A stretch of 64,000 nt of DNA from Sequoia sempervirens (lineage: Eukaryota; Streptophyta; Pinopsida; Cupressales; Cupressaceae), in assembly GCA_007258455.2 (NCBI GenBank), contig VDFB02047230.1, positions 158,418,635-158,482,634 of the forward strand, written 5' to 3'. Within the stretch, counting starts at the first letter, position 1. Every line of letters starts with the position of its first letter. Of the stretch, positions 46,001 through 56,700 are shown one piece after another. Below the pieces are notes generated by a model. It saw only the letters and a program-made list of their open reading frames with translations, was not told where the DNA came from and did not search any database. A program made the translations under genes and the position numbers.

Positions 46001-47480
46001 TAGTTGATTAGAAAGAACCTAAGTTACTCCAAGGCTTCCAGTGAGTGGATTGAGGAATTGTCTCAGGAAATTATATTTTTCATTAGTAAATCTATGATTT
46101 CCTACACTTATATTGTTGATAAAAGAAAAGGATTGATAGCGGAGCTGCAATAGATTAGGAAAGATTAGACCAGTCTTTATGTGCTCTTAGAAGAAATGAA
46201 AGAATTAATTTCCATGGATCGATTGAAGTTAATCAATGAACAAATTGTTAGTGATCCAAAGGAGTTAGACCCTTCATGGCCTGACTCACTTGAATGGAAA
46301 TTAAACATATATGATAACTTGGTAAAAGAAATTACTAAAGCATTGGAAAAGTATTTGGATATGCTAGGAGAAATCAAAGGAAATTTTCATGATCTGCAAG
46401 TGAGGATAACTGATAAGTTTGATGAGAAGATTCTAGACACAAAGGAAATTTGCTTGAAATTCAAAGAAGTATTCAACAGGGAAATATCAGATCCTGCTAC
46501 AATGACTAAAGAATATTTCTCTAAGCTTGGGAGATTGGAGCTTTATCTTAAAAAACTTTTAAAATTGAAGCAGAAAGAAGGTCTGACATTCTGAATGAGT
46601 TTGAGGTTACCCTTAGAAAATGTAGAACTAGGATTCAGATCACACTAACACTAGGCAATAGAGACATTTTTGCAATTATTACCAGGTATAGGGAATACAA
46701 GTCCTGAATGAAGGCACAGGAAAAGCTATTGCAACAAGAAGAGGTCGAGGAACCGGAAGCTGAAGAGGTTGAAGCAGATGGGATTGATGGATAGTTTATT
46801 TTTAGTATTTCAAATACTTTCTTTTAAGATGGCTCTTTTAAGTTAAAGATTTCTTTTAATTTTTGGTATGGTTACTTTCAAGAAACTGTTACCAAAGACA
46901 TTTTCTATGTTTAAATATGGGTTCGACTGATGTGATTCAGATCTTTTGGGAAAACTTTGATTTACTCATTAGAACAAACTCTATTATTTTGGCTATTATT
47001 TGTTATTCTGATATAGAAGACATTGGTGAAGTTTATGCATGCGTAATCTTTGAATTATGGTGTATGAATTCATTTTGTTTATACTAAATATTTTCTAGTG
47101 CGTTATCTATTATTGGGATGATAGATAATATATATTTTGCTATATTGTTGTGGTGTTATTATTTTTGAATAAGAATTCTGCGGTGATATTGGCTTAGTCA
47201 TTATCTTTTCTTAAGAAGTTTCATTTCTTACTGTATTCAAAGTTGATAGATACCTTTGAAGCTTTCTGGTTAAAATCCCCTTCCTTTATTTTCTTTCTAG
47301 TTAAAAACAACATTAGTTGAAAAATCATTCATTGAATATTTGATAAAGGTACCTGGCACCTTTTAAAACAAGCAGAGTATCGGTTTGAAAATTGTATTAT
47401 TTCTGATTCAATTGTAGTTACATTTATCACCTTCATGGGTATAAGAATATAGAGTTAGGTGATGAATCTTTCAACTAACA
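43010..47480 (+). repeat. Inner element 5' LTR (carries an ORF)
   Basis: 4471 bases, collinear end to end with 53784-58257. The ORF occupies positions about 627-3785 of the LTR, leaving about 626 bases before and 686 after for promoter and poly(A) signals. I could not fix a TATA box with confidence. Confidence 0.92.
43636..46794 (+). pseudogene. LTR-embedded ~1,050-codon accessory ORF, 5' LTR copy
   Basis: Starts ATG CAG at 43636. Frame 1 runs to about 45410 with single stops (TAG or TGA at 43663, 43857, 44173 and others). It moves to frame 2 by a small deletion near 45410, and shifts again near 46570 to end at TAG 46792-46794. Blocks: KISPEVVSQALRIPKKEPIK, SHLPNKLKRVHFKIEIADA, IALLHRI, FEEWMC, MGEYCLVNDAFLMEVVRKL, YLRIGGYEKAPLKLPKYL, MNMGKWGYAFPLV, a Ser/Pro/Lys linker, LLQSSSRPKRAQKM, then a long helical C-terminus (KELISMDRLKLINEQI, EKLLQQEEVEEPEAEEVE). 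The APLKLPKY and LEVCRQMA blocks resemble uncharacterised plant retroelement proteins. No enzymatic motif seen; function unknown. Confidence 0.72.
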
Positions 47481-47486
47481 AATATT

Positions 47487-47504
47487 TGGCGACTCTACTA
47501 GGGA
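47487..47504 (+). other. Inner element primer-binding site
   Basis: TGGCGACTCTACTAGGGA, six bases after the LTR. Of the TGGCGACTC…GGGGA type common in Tat/Ogre elements; the tRNA is not assigned. Confidence 0.8.
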
Positions 47505-47554
47505 GTAATTCAGAAAAGAAATTTATATGATGAGTTTCTCTATTATTAATAATA

Positions 47555-49163
47555 ATGGTTCTTCAAGGGCGCAATCCTCCTGTCCTTCAACCTAACATAG
47601 ATTGGTTAATTGGATATCAAGAAGATATATTTACTTGTCTCAGGTTACTTGGTTGGCAACAAAGAAGAACCAATTATCAATATCACCAAGTTAATGAAAT
47701 ATTAGAAGAAGAAGAACTTGGAGATATTAATAGAGAAAATGCACCACGTTTTGAGAATGTACATGAGATTGTGTTTGTAGAAAATATCCCACCTCCTATT
47801 AGAAGGGTAAGGGCTCCTCCCGCACAAGTTCGTAGGAACCAAGTGAATAATAGGAAAAATCCCCCTCGAAATCATCAATAAATTAAAGTTGGTGACTCCG
47901 TTGATCTATCAGTATCCTATATGAAATCTGGCTTCAAAAAGATATACTAGGGGTGATAAGAAAAAGGATATTCTAGACAATCATTTCAAGTTCCTAGAAA
48001 CCGTTGATTTTTCATATTTTCCACCTACCCGAAAGGTCAAGACTATCAGTAGACCATCTTTTCCTCCTCTTCTAAAACCTAATGTATCTAGAGTTTAGAA
48101 GATACATTGCCAAAGTATTATTTTGTGTGGTACTAATCTTCCTACACAAGTAAATTTTCCTTTAGTTCCTCCAGTGATGGCTCAACCGGTTCCATGGGAA
48201 GCCGCGATAGGTCCCCTAGATTTTGGAGTAGGTGCACAACTCCATGACTTGCCTAAAGGTTCAGGAAAAATAATACCCAAGTTTACTGGAGATGGGAAAG
48301 TTTCTCTTGATGAACAGATGAGGGATTTCTTTGCAACTTCTTCTATTCTTGCAATTCAACATGAAGATGTCGCCATGAGGCTCTTTGTAGAGTCTTTGAC
48401 AAAAGCTATTGTTGAATGGTTTTATTCCCTTCCAAATGGTTCTATTAATGATTGGGCTACCTTAAGGACAAGGTTTGAGAACAAATTTAAGTTTGCAGAA
48501 GATGATTAGGTCTTGGTTGCTCAATTAGGTTCAATGAAAAAGGAAGTTCATGAGTCAATGAGAGATTTTGTAGCCAAATTTGATAAGTTATATAATATAA
48601 TTTCTGTAAATATGAGACCTGGTGTAGAACTGCTAAAAGAAATGTTCATAAACACCCTTCCACCAGAAGTGATTTTCATTATTAAAAGGGAAGCTGCTAC
48701 TGATGTAGCTACTACTGAAACCAGAGCCATATCAATAGAGGATGATTTGATTATCTCAAGGAAATGGAAGAAAGAACTATAAAATGGGAGACCATCACTA
48801 GTAAATTCCATTGACCCAGTTATTCAAAGAATGGCTAATGATATAATCACTCTTAAGAGACAAATTCCTAAAGGTCCTTTGCAGACACCCTATCAAGATA
48901 TGTCAAGGAATTATCAAGCAATTCCTAACAAAACTCCATTACTGGCTGCTCCAAGTCAGAGGTTGGAAATTGAAGGTCCTCCACCTCTAAGTAAAGGAAA
49001 TCATTATAATTTTCATCTAACTTCAAACGATTATAGGGCCACATGTCCAAAGATGATTAGGTACATGCAAATGCTTTCAACCAATGAACATACTGTGGAA
49101 CCATATGTAGAAGAACCCAGTTCATCCAATGATGCTGGCATGAATTTCTTTGAATTTGTATAA
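47555..49163 (+). pseudogene. Inner element gag
   Basis: The N-terminal part (47555-47881) reads PNIDWLIGYQEDIFTCLRLL and a basic Pro-rich end RRVRAPPAQVRRNQ. The capsid part, in one frame from 48123, reads KFTGDGKVSLDEQMRDFFAT, MRLFVESLTKAIVEWFYSLP, INDWATLRTRFENKFKFAED, a TAG at 48507 where Gln fits, GSMKKEVHESMRDFVAKFDK and LKEMFINTLPPEV. This is the retrotransposon gag domain. A TAA at about 48780 precedes a tail to 49163 containing RATCPKMIRYMQM. The gap 47882-48122 holds frameshifted gag sequence. Confidence 0.88.
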
Positions 49164-49595
49164 AAAAAAAGTTGGAGAAGATGTATATGTAAGAGTTGAT
49201 GATCCTAATTGTGTTGATTTACTAGAGCACAACATGCCAAAGCTGATCAGAGTGGTTCATCTTCAGCCTTGAAGTACATTTTGACCAAGTAGAAAAGGAA
49301 AGAACAAACGACTCCTAAGAGTCTACCATAAGAGGTACCATCTCCTTCATTCTCTGATAATCCCCTTTTTGGTACATTTGATATAGTTGAATCTTGTAAG
49401 AATACCAAAATCCAAATTTCACAGGTTGAGTATTTGAGACTCAATCCCTCAAAATTGGATAGGTTGGTCAGATATGTTAAACAAGAGTCCTCACCACCTT
49501 AGTGTAATGCTCAAGCCTCTAGTGAAAGTTAACTTTTCCTTGAGAACCAGATCTGTTCCAATGCTATTGATAAACCATCATGTTCACGAAACCCA
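49164..49595 (+). other. Gag-protease junction, frameshifted
   Basis: Contains broken coding sequence (for example around 49240-49500) with several TAG stops. It corresponds to the segment between gag and protease; no separate gene. Confidence 0.5.
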
Positions 49596-50010
49596 TTGAT
49601 GAAATCAAAACCTTTTTATAAATCATTGTACATTGTTGGTTTGAAGTTAAGTAATTTTATTATTGATTCTGGAGCTTCTGAAAATGTGATCCCTGCTCAG
49701 ATAGTTGAAGCTTTAGGGTTGTCATATACCTCCTCCCAAGGAAAATATTATTCCATGGATGGGTCATCGGTCCCTATCATAGGCCAAATCAAAGATGCCT
49801 AAGTAGCCCTAGCTACTTTTCCCAAGAAGAGATTAAAACTAACCATATTAGTTGTTGATATTCTAAAGAGTTATGGCATGCTTTTGAGCAGGAGTTTTTG
49901 TAAGAACTTAGGTGGAGAAATACAATTGGATTGGTCTCATGCCTTGATACCTCTAGAGGGAAAGAAAATATGCCTAAATCTTGAACCTAAAGAAAAATTC
50001 ACTATTTTAA
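49596..50010 (+). pseudogene. Inner element aspartic protease
   Basis: KSLYIVGLKLSNFIIDSGAS has the DSG active-site triplet intact, followed by ENVIPAQIVEALGL, YYSMDGSSVPIIGQI and a TAA at 49800. After the stop come KRLKLTILVVDILKSYGMLL and SRSFCKNLGGEIQLDWSHAL, the second half with the YGMLLSR substrate-flap region, ending near 50010. In Tat/Ogre-type polyproteins this enzyme matures Gag and Pol. Directly followed by the aRH domain. Confidence 0.85.
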
Positions 50011-50109
50011 AGTCAGGTGATCCGAGAGCAGACATTTTGTTTGTTGAAATAGGACTAGGAACTTACATGTGCACTTCTAATCATGGAGAAGTTTCAAACC
50101 CTATCAACC

Positions 50110-50537
50110 CTGATTTAATCAATGAATTGTGGACACTAGAATTTGATGGAAGTGCTACTATAGGGTCAGGTGCTGGTGTAGTTTTGATTTCTCTCGATGG
50201 TTATAAATTTCCTTTTGCTTTCAAATTGGAGTTTTCTAATACTAATAACATGACTGAGTATGAAACTCTATTGCTTGGTCTAAGTGTGGCTAAGGAAAAA
50301 GGTATCAAATAGTTGAGGGTTGTAGGAGATGTAGAATTGGTGGTGAAATAGGTGAGGAAAATTTATAATGTGAAAAATAGTCGGCTTAAACACTATAGTA
50401 ACAAAGTTTGGGATTTTAAAGAAGATTTTGATGCTTTTTCTATAGAGTCTATTCCAAGGGAGAAAAATACTAGGGCTGATTCTTTAACAGTCTCAATGTC
50501 ATTACTTTTGCCTCATCCAAATTTCAAAGATGAGTAA
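50110..50537 (+). pseudogene. Inner element archaeal-type RNase H, upstream of RT
   Basis: LWTLEFDGSATIGSGAGVVL (FDGSA catalytic start), TNNMTEYETLLLGLSVAKEK (catalytic Glu), TAG at 50310, LRVVGDVELVVK (GDSE-like block with Asp), TAG at 50349, then SIESIPREKNTRADSLTVS (final Asp). This is the archaeal-type RNase H of Tat elements. Here it sits between protease and RT, not between RNase H and integrase as in element 1. The four acidic residues are all present; only TAG stops break the frame. Confidence 0.85.
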
Positions 50538-51030
50538 TATAGAATTGAAATTGTATATAGACCTAGTGTTCCTGATAATGTCAATCATTGGTAAGTGTTC
50601 AATAATGATCAACAAATTATGGAGTTTTTGGAGAAGATCGAAGCTTTTGCTCACATTTATTTTGAAGGTAGTGATGATAAAAGTGAGGATGTTTTGGAAG
50701 GTGATATCATTGCATCTGATGAAAAAGAGACAAATATTATCTAGTTAAAGGGTAATAAAATTTTGAAAGGATTAGTGTCCCTAGAGAATTTATTTGGAAG
50801 ACATGACCAGTACTTGAAACAGAAAAATGAAGTCTCAGTTGAACCATCTGCCGAATATGACAAGGTGAATATTGGTACGATGATCCTAAGATCATCTTTA
50901 TTGGAAAGTGTTGTTCCCAAGAGGAAAGAGAGAGATTGATTTCCCTGTTGACACGCTATAAGGATGTATTTGCATGATGTTATGCAGATTTAAAGAAGTT
51001 TAGAAATGGATAATTTCAACACAATATTCT
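50538..51030 (+). other. aRH-RT spacer
   Basis: Acidic, frameshifted sequence with remnants such as YFEGSDDKSEDVLEGDIIAS and ERLISLLTRYKDVFA, the latter being the conserved pre-RT block. Several TAG/TGA stops. No separate gene. Confidence 0.55.
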
Positions 51031-51954
51031 GCTGAAACCTAGTGCCACACCTTATAGGCAAAAAAAATGAACTTATAATCCCAAAGTTGCAGAAGCTATT
51101 TTTAATGAGATTGATAAAATTCTTAAAGAAAAAATTATCTACCCCATCCATCATTCCACATGGGTAGCTAATATAGTCCTAGTAAGGAAGAAAAATGGAG
51201 AAATAAGGATATGTGTTGATTTTAGGAATTTGAATCAAACATCCCTAAAAGATAATTATCCGTTACCTGTGATGGATCATATTCTGTAAACAGTTGTTGG
51301 CTCTGAAATGATGTCTATACTCAATAGCTTCTTAGGATATAATTTGGTGGAAGTAGCTCCAGAAGACCAGTATAAGATAACTTTCACCACACCTATTGGT
51401 GTTTTTGCTTATAACATAATGCCATTCAGACTTATTAATGATGGGGAAAATTTTCAAAGGGCTATGGACCTATCTTTTGGAGACCTCAAGAATAAATTAT
51501 AGTGATCTATTTGGATGACTTAATAGTTTTTTCAAAGAAAAGAGCCAATCATCTACATGACTTGGAAATTGTATTACAATGTTGTAGAGAGGAAGGTATA
51601 TCTTTAAACCCTAGGAACTCTATCTTTTCTATAACTAAGGGAAAAATTTTAGGCCACATTTTTTCAAAAGATGGAATTAAAATAGATTCAGAAAGAGTGA
51701 AAGAAATCATGCAACTGGGGCTACCTACGAACAAAGATGGTATCAAGTCTTTCTTTGGTCAAGTGAGTTTTTTGAGGAGGTTTGTTCCCGATTTTGCTGA
51801 ACTAACTAAGCACATTTCTGATATGATGAAGGATCAATCCATATTTAAGTGGAGCAATGAAGGAAAGCAATATTTTACAAATATTAAAACAACAATTTCA
51901 AACAATCCTACCTCGGTCTATCTTGATTTTACTAAAAAAAATCATTATATATAG
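51031..51954 (+). pseudogene. Inner element reverse transcriptase
   Basis: NPKVAEAIFNEIDKILKEKI, STWVANIVLVRKKNGEIRIC, VDFRNLNQTSLKDNYPLPVM, a TAA at 51289, MMSILNSFLGYNLVEVAPED (normally LDGFSGYNQI, so the first catalytic Asp is Asn), IMPFRLINDGENFQRAM, a frameshift with stop at 51500, VIYLDDLIVFSKKR (YLDD intact), ILGHIFSKDGIKIDSE and FFGQVSFLRRFVPDFAEL. Full RT palm, thumb and connection order. The Asp-to-Asn change and several stops make it inactive. Confidence 0.92.
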
Positions 51955-52430
51955 TTATGCCTCTGAGCACACTCTGTCAGCTATTTTGTTGCAAAAGAAT
52001 GAGCAAGGTATTGAAGCTCCTATCTCTTTTATGAGTACTCCTCTAAAGAAATATGAACTCAAATATTCACCACTTGAAAAACATGCATATGTTGTTGTGA
52101 AACCACTCCAGAGCTTCAGGTTTTATATTCTTCATTCTCATACTACTATTTTTGTTCCTGAAATTGTTGTGAAAATTATTCTTACTCAGCTCGATGTTGG
52201 ATGTAATAAGAGAGGATCTTGGATAGCTTAGATTCAAGAATATGATCTAGATATTAAGCCCACTAATTTGGTGAGAGGAAAGGGTCTGGCTAAAATGATT
52301 TCTGAAAATAAATCTGATGAAGCAGAAAATTTACCATTGGTGTTATTCACAAGCACGACAAATAGATGGTTTTCTGATATTTCTTACTTCTTAACTTACA
52401 GTGACTGTCCATCACACCTATCAACAAAAG
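51955..52430 (+). pseudogene. Inner element RNase H
   Basis: After a one-base shift near 51945: YSYASEHTLSAILLQKNEQG, APISFMSTPLKKYELKYSPL, EKHAYVVVKPLQSFRFYILH, TAG at 52229, IQEYDLDIKPTNLVRGKGLA. Standard gypsy RNase H order; the initial catalytic Asp (normally in a D-A/S-S motif) is replaced by Tyr/Ser sequence. The tail to 52430 leads into integrase. Confidence 0.85.
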
Positions 52431-53618
52431 AGAGGAGAAATATAAAGCTTAAGGAAAAAAATATTTACTTTGGGAAGGGAACTTGTATAAAAAGGTGTGG
52501 ATGGAACTTTTCTGAGATGTGTTGATAAAGAGCAACAAAAAAGATTGCTGGAAGTCTTTCATGGTGAAGCATGCAATGGGCATTTTTCGGCTTCTGTGAT
52601 AGCTTTTAATATCCTGCGTCATAGATTTTATTTTCTAGGTATGTTTAAGGATGCATATAATTGGGTGTCAAAATATGAAAAGTGTTTAAAGTTCATTGGT
52701 AGGCCCCAACTTGATGCTCTACCTTTGAGACCTGTTGTAATTGATGAACCCTTCGAACAATGGGGTCTGGATTTTATTAGGCCAATCAATCCTAGTTCTA
52801 GAGCAGGACATACACACATACTAACTGCTATAGATTATTTCACCAAGTGGGTGGAAGCTAACCTAGTGAAAAGCACTACCACTGAAGTCATGTGTAATTT
52901 TCTGAAAGAGAACATTTTGGTAAGATTTGGAGTTCCTAAGAAGATTGTTGCTGATAATGCTAGCTCATTCTCTTCTGCTAAGATCACTCTTTTCTGTTAT
53001 GACTATGGTATTAGCCTTTCTCATTCATCTGATTATTATCCACAAGGTAACGAGAAAGCCGAATTAAGCAATAAAAACCTAATCTCCATCATTAAGAAAC
53101 TGGTCGATGAAAATCAAAGAGGGTGGCATAAGAAGTTATATGATGCATTATGGGTTGATAGAATTACATGCAATAGAGCTATTGGAATGTCTCCTTTCCA
53201 ATTAGTATATGGCATCAATAGTACTCTGCCCACAACATTGGAGATTTTGGTGCTTGATTTGTAGAAGGTTATTGAAGATGGGAAATTTCAAGGTGCCTTA
53301 GAAAAATAGATCATGTACTTGAACAAACTGACAGAGGAGAGAGAGATTGTGGTAGATATAATTACTAAACACCAAAAAATGGTAGAAAGAGTTTTTGACA
53401 AAAGAGCTAGACAAAGAGACTTTGCTATTGGTGATTTAGTTCTTCTTTGGGATAGGAGAAGAGAGCCAAAAGGAGCACATAAGAAGTTTGATTCTCTATG
53501 GAGAGTACCTTTCCTAATCAAGGAGCTTGTTGGTGATCATGCTTTCCGATTGGCTTATCCTAATGGTACTGTTATGCCTCTTGCCTATAATGGGAAATAT
53601 TTGAAATTACTTGATTAA
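52431..53618 (+). pseudogene. Inner element integrase
   Basis: The N-terminal finger is FHGEACNGHFSASVIAFNI with KYEKCLKF; one of the two expected Cys appears as Tyr. The core is WGLDFIRPINPSSRAGHTHI, TAIDYFTKWVEANLVKS (Asp), KKIVADNASSFSSAK (Asp) and YPQGNEKAELSNKNLISI (Glu), so D, D and E are all present. After TAGs at 53262 and 53308 the C-terminal part (53313-53618) reads KRARQRDFAIGDLVLLWD and FDSLWRVPFLIKELVGDHAF, the GPY/F-like tail. The nucleotides between 53619 and 53783 are untranslated before the LTR. Confidence 0.92.
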
Positions 53619-53783
53619 TCATTTGTTGGGTTTGTCCTTGTACATAGTTCTTTCCTTTATTTTGTTTGTTGGTTCAGTTTTGGCTTGTTTGGTTTTTTGA
53701 CTTCGTTGCCCAATGAATAAGGCTTTATGTCATGCTTTTGGATTCTCTACGTCCTGTCAGTCCTAGTCCCCATTCGGAGCCAA

Positions 53784-56700
53784 TGTTACTCATAAATATA
53801 TTATGTATAATGTTTTTAAATTACATCCCTTTGTTTGCGTTTCCCACTTGGCTTAAAGGACTTCATATTCATTTTATCTCTTTGTCATAGTTTTCTCCAA
53901 GTTTCTAACTCTTTGTCACGTGTTCTTCAAGTTTCAGAACTTGGTTCCTTGGCATTCCTTGTTTGTTGTCCATGTTTTCCGGTTTGTGTTTTTCTTAACT
54001 TTTTGATGGCCTAACTCATTATCCTTTGTAGAGTCAAGTGTGCATTCGGTGAGTTGTAGGTTCTCAAAACTTCATAACTCCCAACTTTAGGTTGTTAAGT
54101 TTCGGTTCGCTGCAACAAAAGAGTTTGTTGATTGTTCCACAGGTTTTGAGACACCATTCTTGCATTTAATAGGGTGTACGGTACGACTGAGAGATGTCTT
54201 ATCAATATTTTTACAAGGTACACAAACCTTTGGGTTTTCATTACTACAAAATAAAATAAAGTGTCATATTAATTCAACACCAAATGCGCGTATTGTCATT
54301 TTACATGGATTAAGGTGGTGAGAACTTATTTGCTAAAGCTTCAGCTGTACTTCTACCTACTGCTATTATTTCTTCAAGAATTCAAGCATTTCCTTAAGCA
54401 TAGTGAGCTCATGTAGTCTGAAATTGAAAATCGTTGGCTCGGGGTGAGAGATATAGAGCTAGGAATTTTTAAATTAGAAGAATTCTAGGCCCGTTTGGAG
54501 GGAAAAGAAAAATCAGATGTAGGTGCGAAGGTGCTTGAAAGTGGATTAGCTTATGCTGGAGGTTTCCCAAAATTTGTGTTGAGCGTTGATCTAATTGCTG
54601 CATGTGCAAGAAGGTACATTCCAGAAACCTGAGAAATCAAGGCTGTGGACGAAACTATTATTGCTAAGATTTCCCCTGAGGTTGTTTCCCAGGCATTAAG
54701 AATTCCAAAAAAGGAACCTATAAAGGAAATGTCTATTGAAGTAGCTAACGAGTTTTCCAGGGTTAATGAATCCTGGTGTAAAAATTCTATGGCCAAAGGA
54801 TGGTTAAAGTTAGAGAAGAGAGGTAAGTCCCATTTACCTAACAAACTTAAAAGGGTGCATTTTAAAATAGAAATTGCTGATGCCATTGCTTTACTACATC
54901 GCATTGTTAGGAATGAACAAATTGAATTATTTGAAGAATGGATGTGTCAATTCATTTTGGTTATCTGTGATGATAATGTATTTGTTGACTAGGCTAAGAT
55001 AATTTGTTTCCATCTGCATGAACAATTAGTCAATTTTCAAAAGACTGCCACTTTCCATCTGTGTTCTTGCTTGATATATATCATTGCTAGTCAGAGATCT
55101 TTCTTGCCAGGGTTGAAACAATAGGTATTGCCGACTTCTAGCATGCTCATATATAAATGTTACCCATAGTTTACCAAGTAGGTTGGAATGGGAGAATATT
55201 GTTTTGTTAATGATGCATTTTTAATGGAAGTTGTGAGAAAACTGGATGGAAACCTTGAAATGCATTTTTCTCCTGAGTCAAAATCTTTGATGTTGAAGTT
55301 TGGAAGTTTTTATGTCCAGTTTGACAGATTTTCTTATTTGAGGATAGGAGGTTATGAAAAGGCCCCACTAAAATTGCCCAAGTATCCTAAAGATTTTCTA
55401 GTATTTTTGGAGGTTTGTAAACAAATGGCCATAGTGAATATAAAACACATGAATATGGGAAAGTGGGGGTATTCCTTCCCGTTAGTGACTCCTTCCTTCA
55501 TGTGCAAAAACAATTAGATGGCTAAAGGTGTTGAAAAAATTCTCAAGGAATAAAATCTCCAATACTTGTTTGTGAGAACCAATTTCAACAATAAGGGCTT
55601 TGTAAAATGAAACTTGTATGCTTTCGACTCATATCAAAATCAACCTTCAATTGAGGATTTATGGGAGGATTGTATTGATGAAAATGAAGTGTTCAGGAGA
55701 GATCATATGAGGTTAACCCTTTGAGCAGATACACACTTTTGGTATTTCTTTCCAAATTCTTGAAAATGTGACTGAAGATTCGGTGGTTGTTGATCCTGAA
55801 TATGAGAATTTGCTTGACAAATCTCATCCTAGGGTTGACTGGGGAAAAAATTAAGTTTTGTATATGAGTGCACAAGCTATGCTAATATTTAAAAGGACTC
55901 AAGATTGGTTAGAGGGTGAATGGTGTAAGGCTGCTAGTTTTGTTCATGAACCAAAATCATCTCAAAAAAATGATTAGGGATCTAGCTAGGTAGCTACAGG
56001 AAGTACATCATCAACAAGAATAGCTACTAGGTCTTCTAGTGCAAATTCACAATCTGGGGATGATGGTGAAAGACCTAAAGAGTCAGCCAAGTTGAAGTCA
56101 GTATGTGAACAAGATGACAACCCATCTACCCCTGCTCCTAAAAAGAAGACTTTCCATAGAAAACCTACACCAGAAGATTCAAATAACAATTTCAAGCAAA
56201 TTGTTGAAGGTAATACTTTCCTGCCCTTGTCTGAAGAAAATTATCCTCCTATAGAAAATATATCAATTATTCCTAGTGAGTCTAGGGAATTTGTTCAAAG
56301 AGATAAAGGTTCTATTTTGGTAGAAAACTCTCCAATATGGCTGAAGAAGGTAGTAGAAAAGAAGAGAAAATACACTCCCACAACATCTGTCAGAGTAGAA
56401 ACGGTGGAAAAATTACTCCAATCTTCTTTAGGGCCAAAGAAAGCTTAGAAAATGTTAAGAATACTGGATGATTCTGTCTCTGGTAATCGGATACTAGAGA
56501 TTGCAGAACCTTTAAGAGATTTGGATGATGATAAGATAACCATGACTGATTATAGAATTATACATGTTGACATGGCTCCCCAGACACTTGAGGGTGATGT
56601 ATATCATGTAAGTTATTCAGTCAATGCCTTAGCCAAGTAGGTAAAAGAAGAAAGGAAGGAAAGGGTAAAATTGCAATCTCAGATTTTGGATTTCAAAAAC

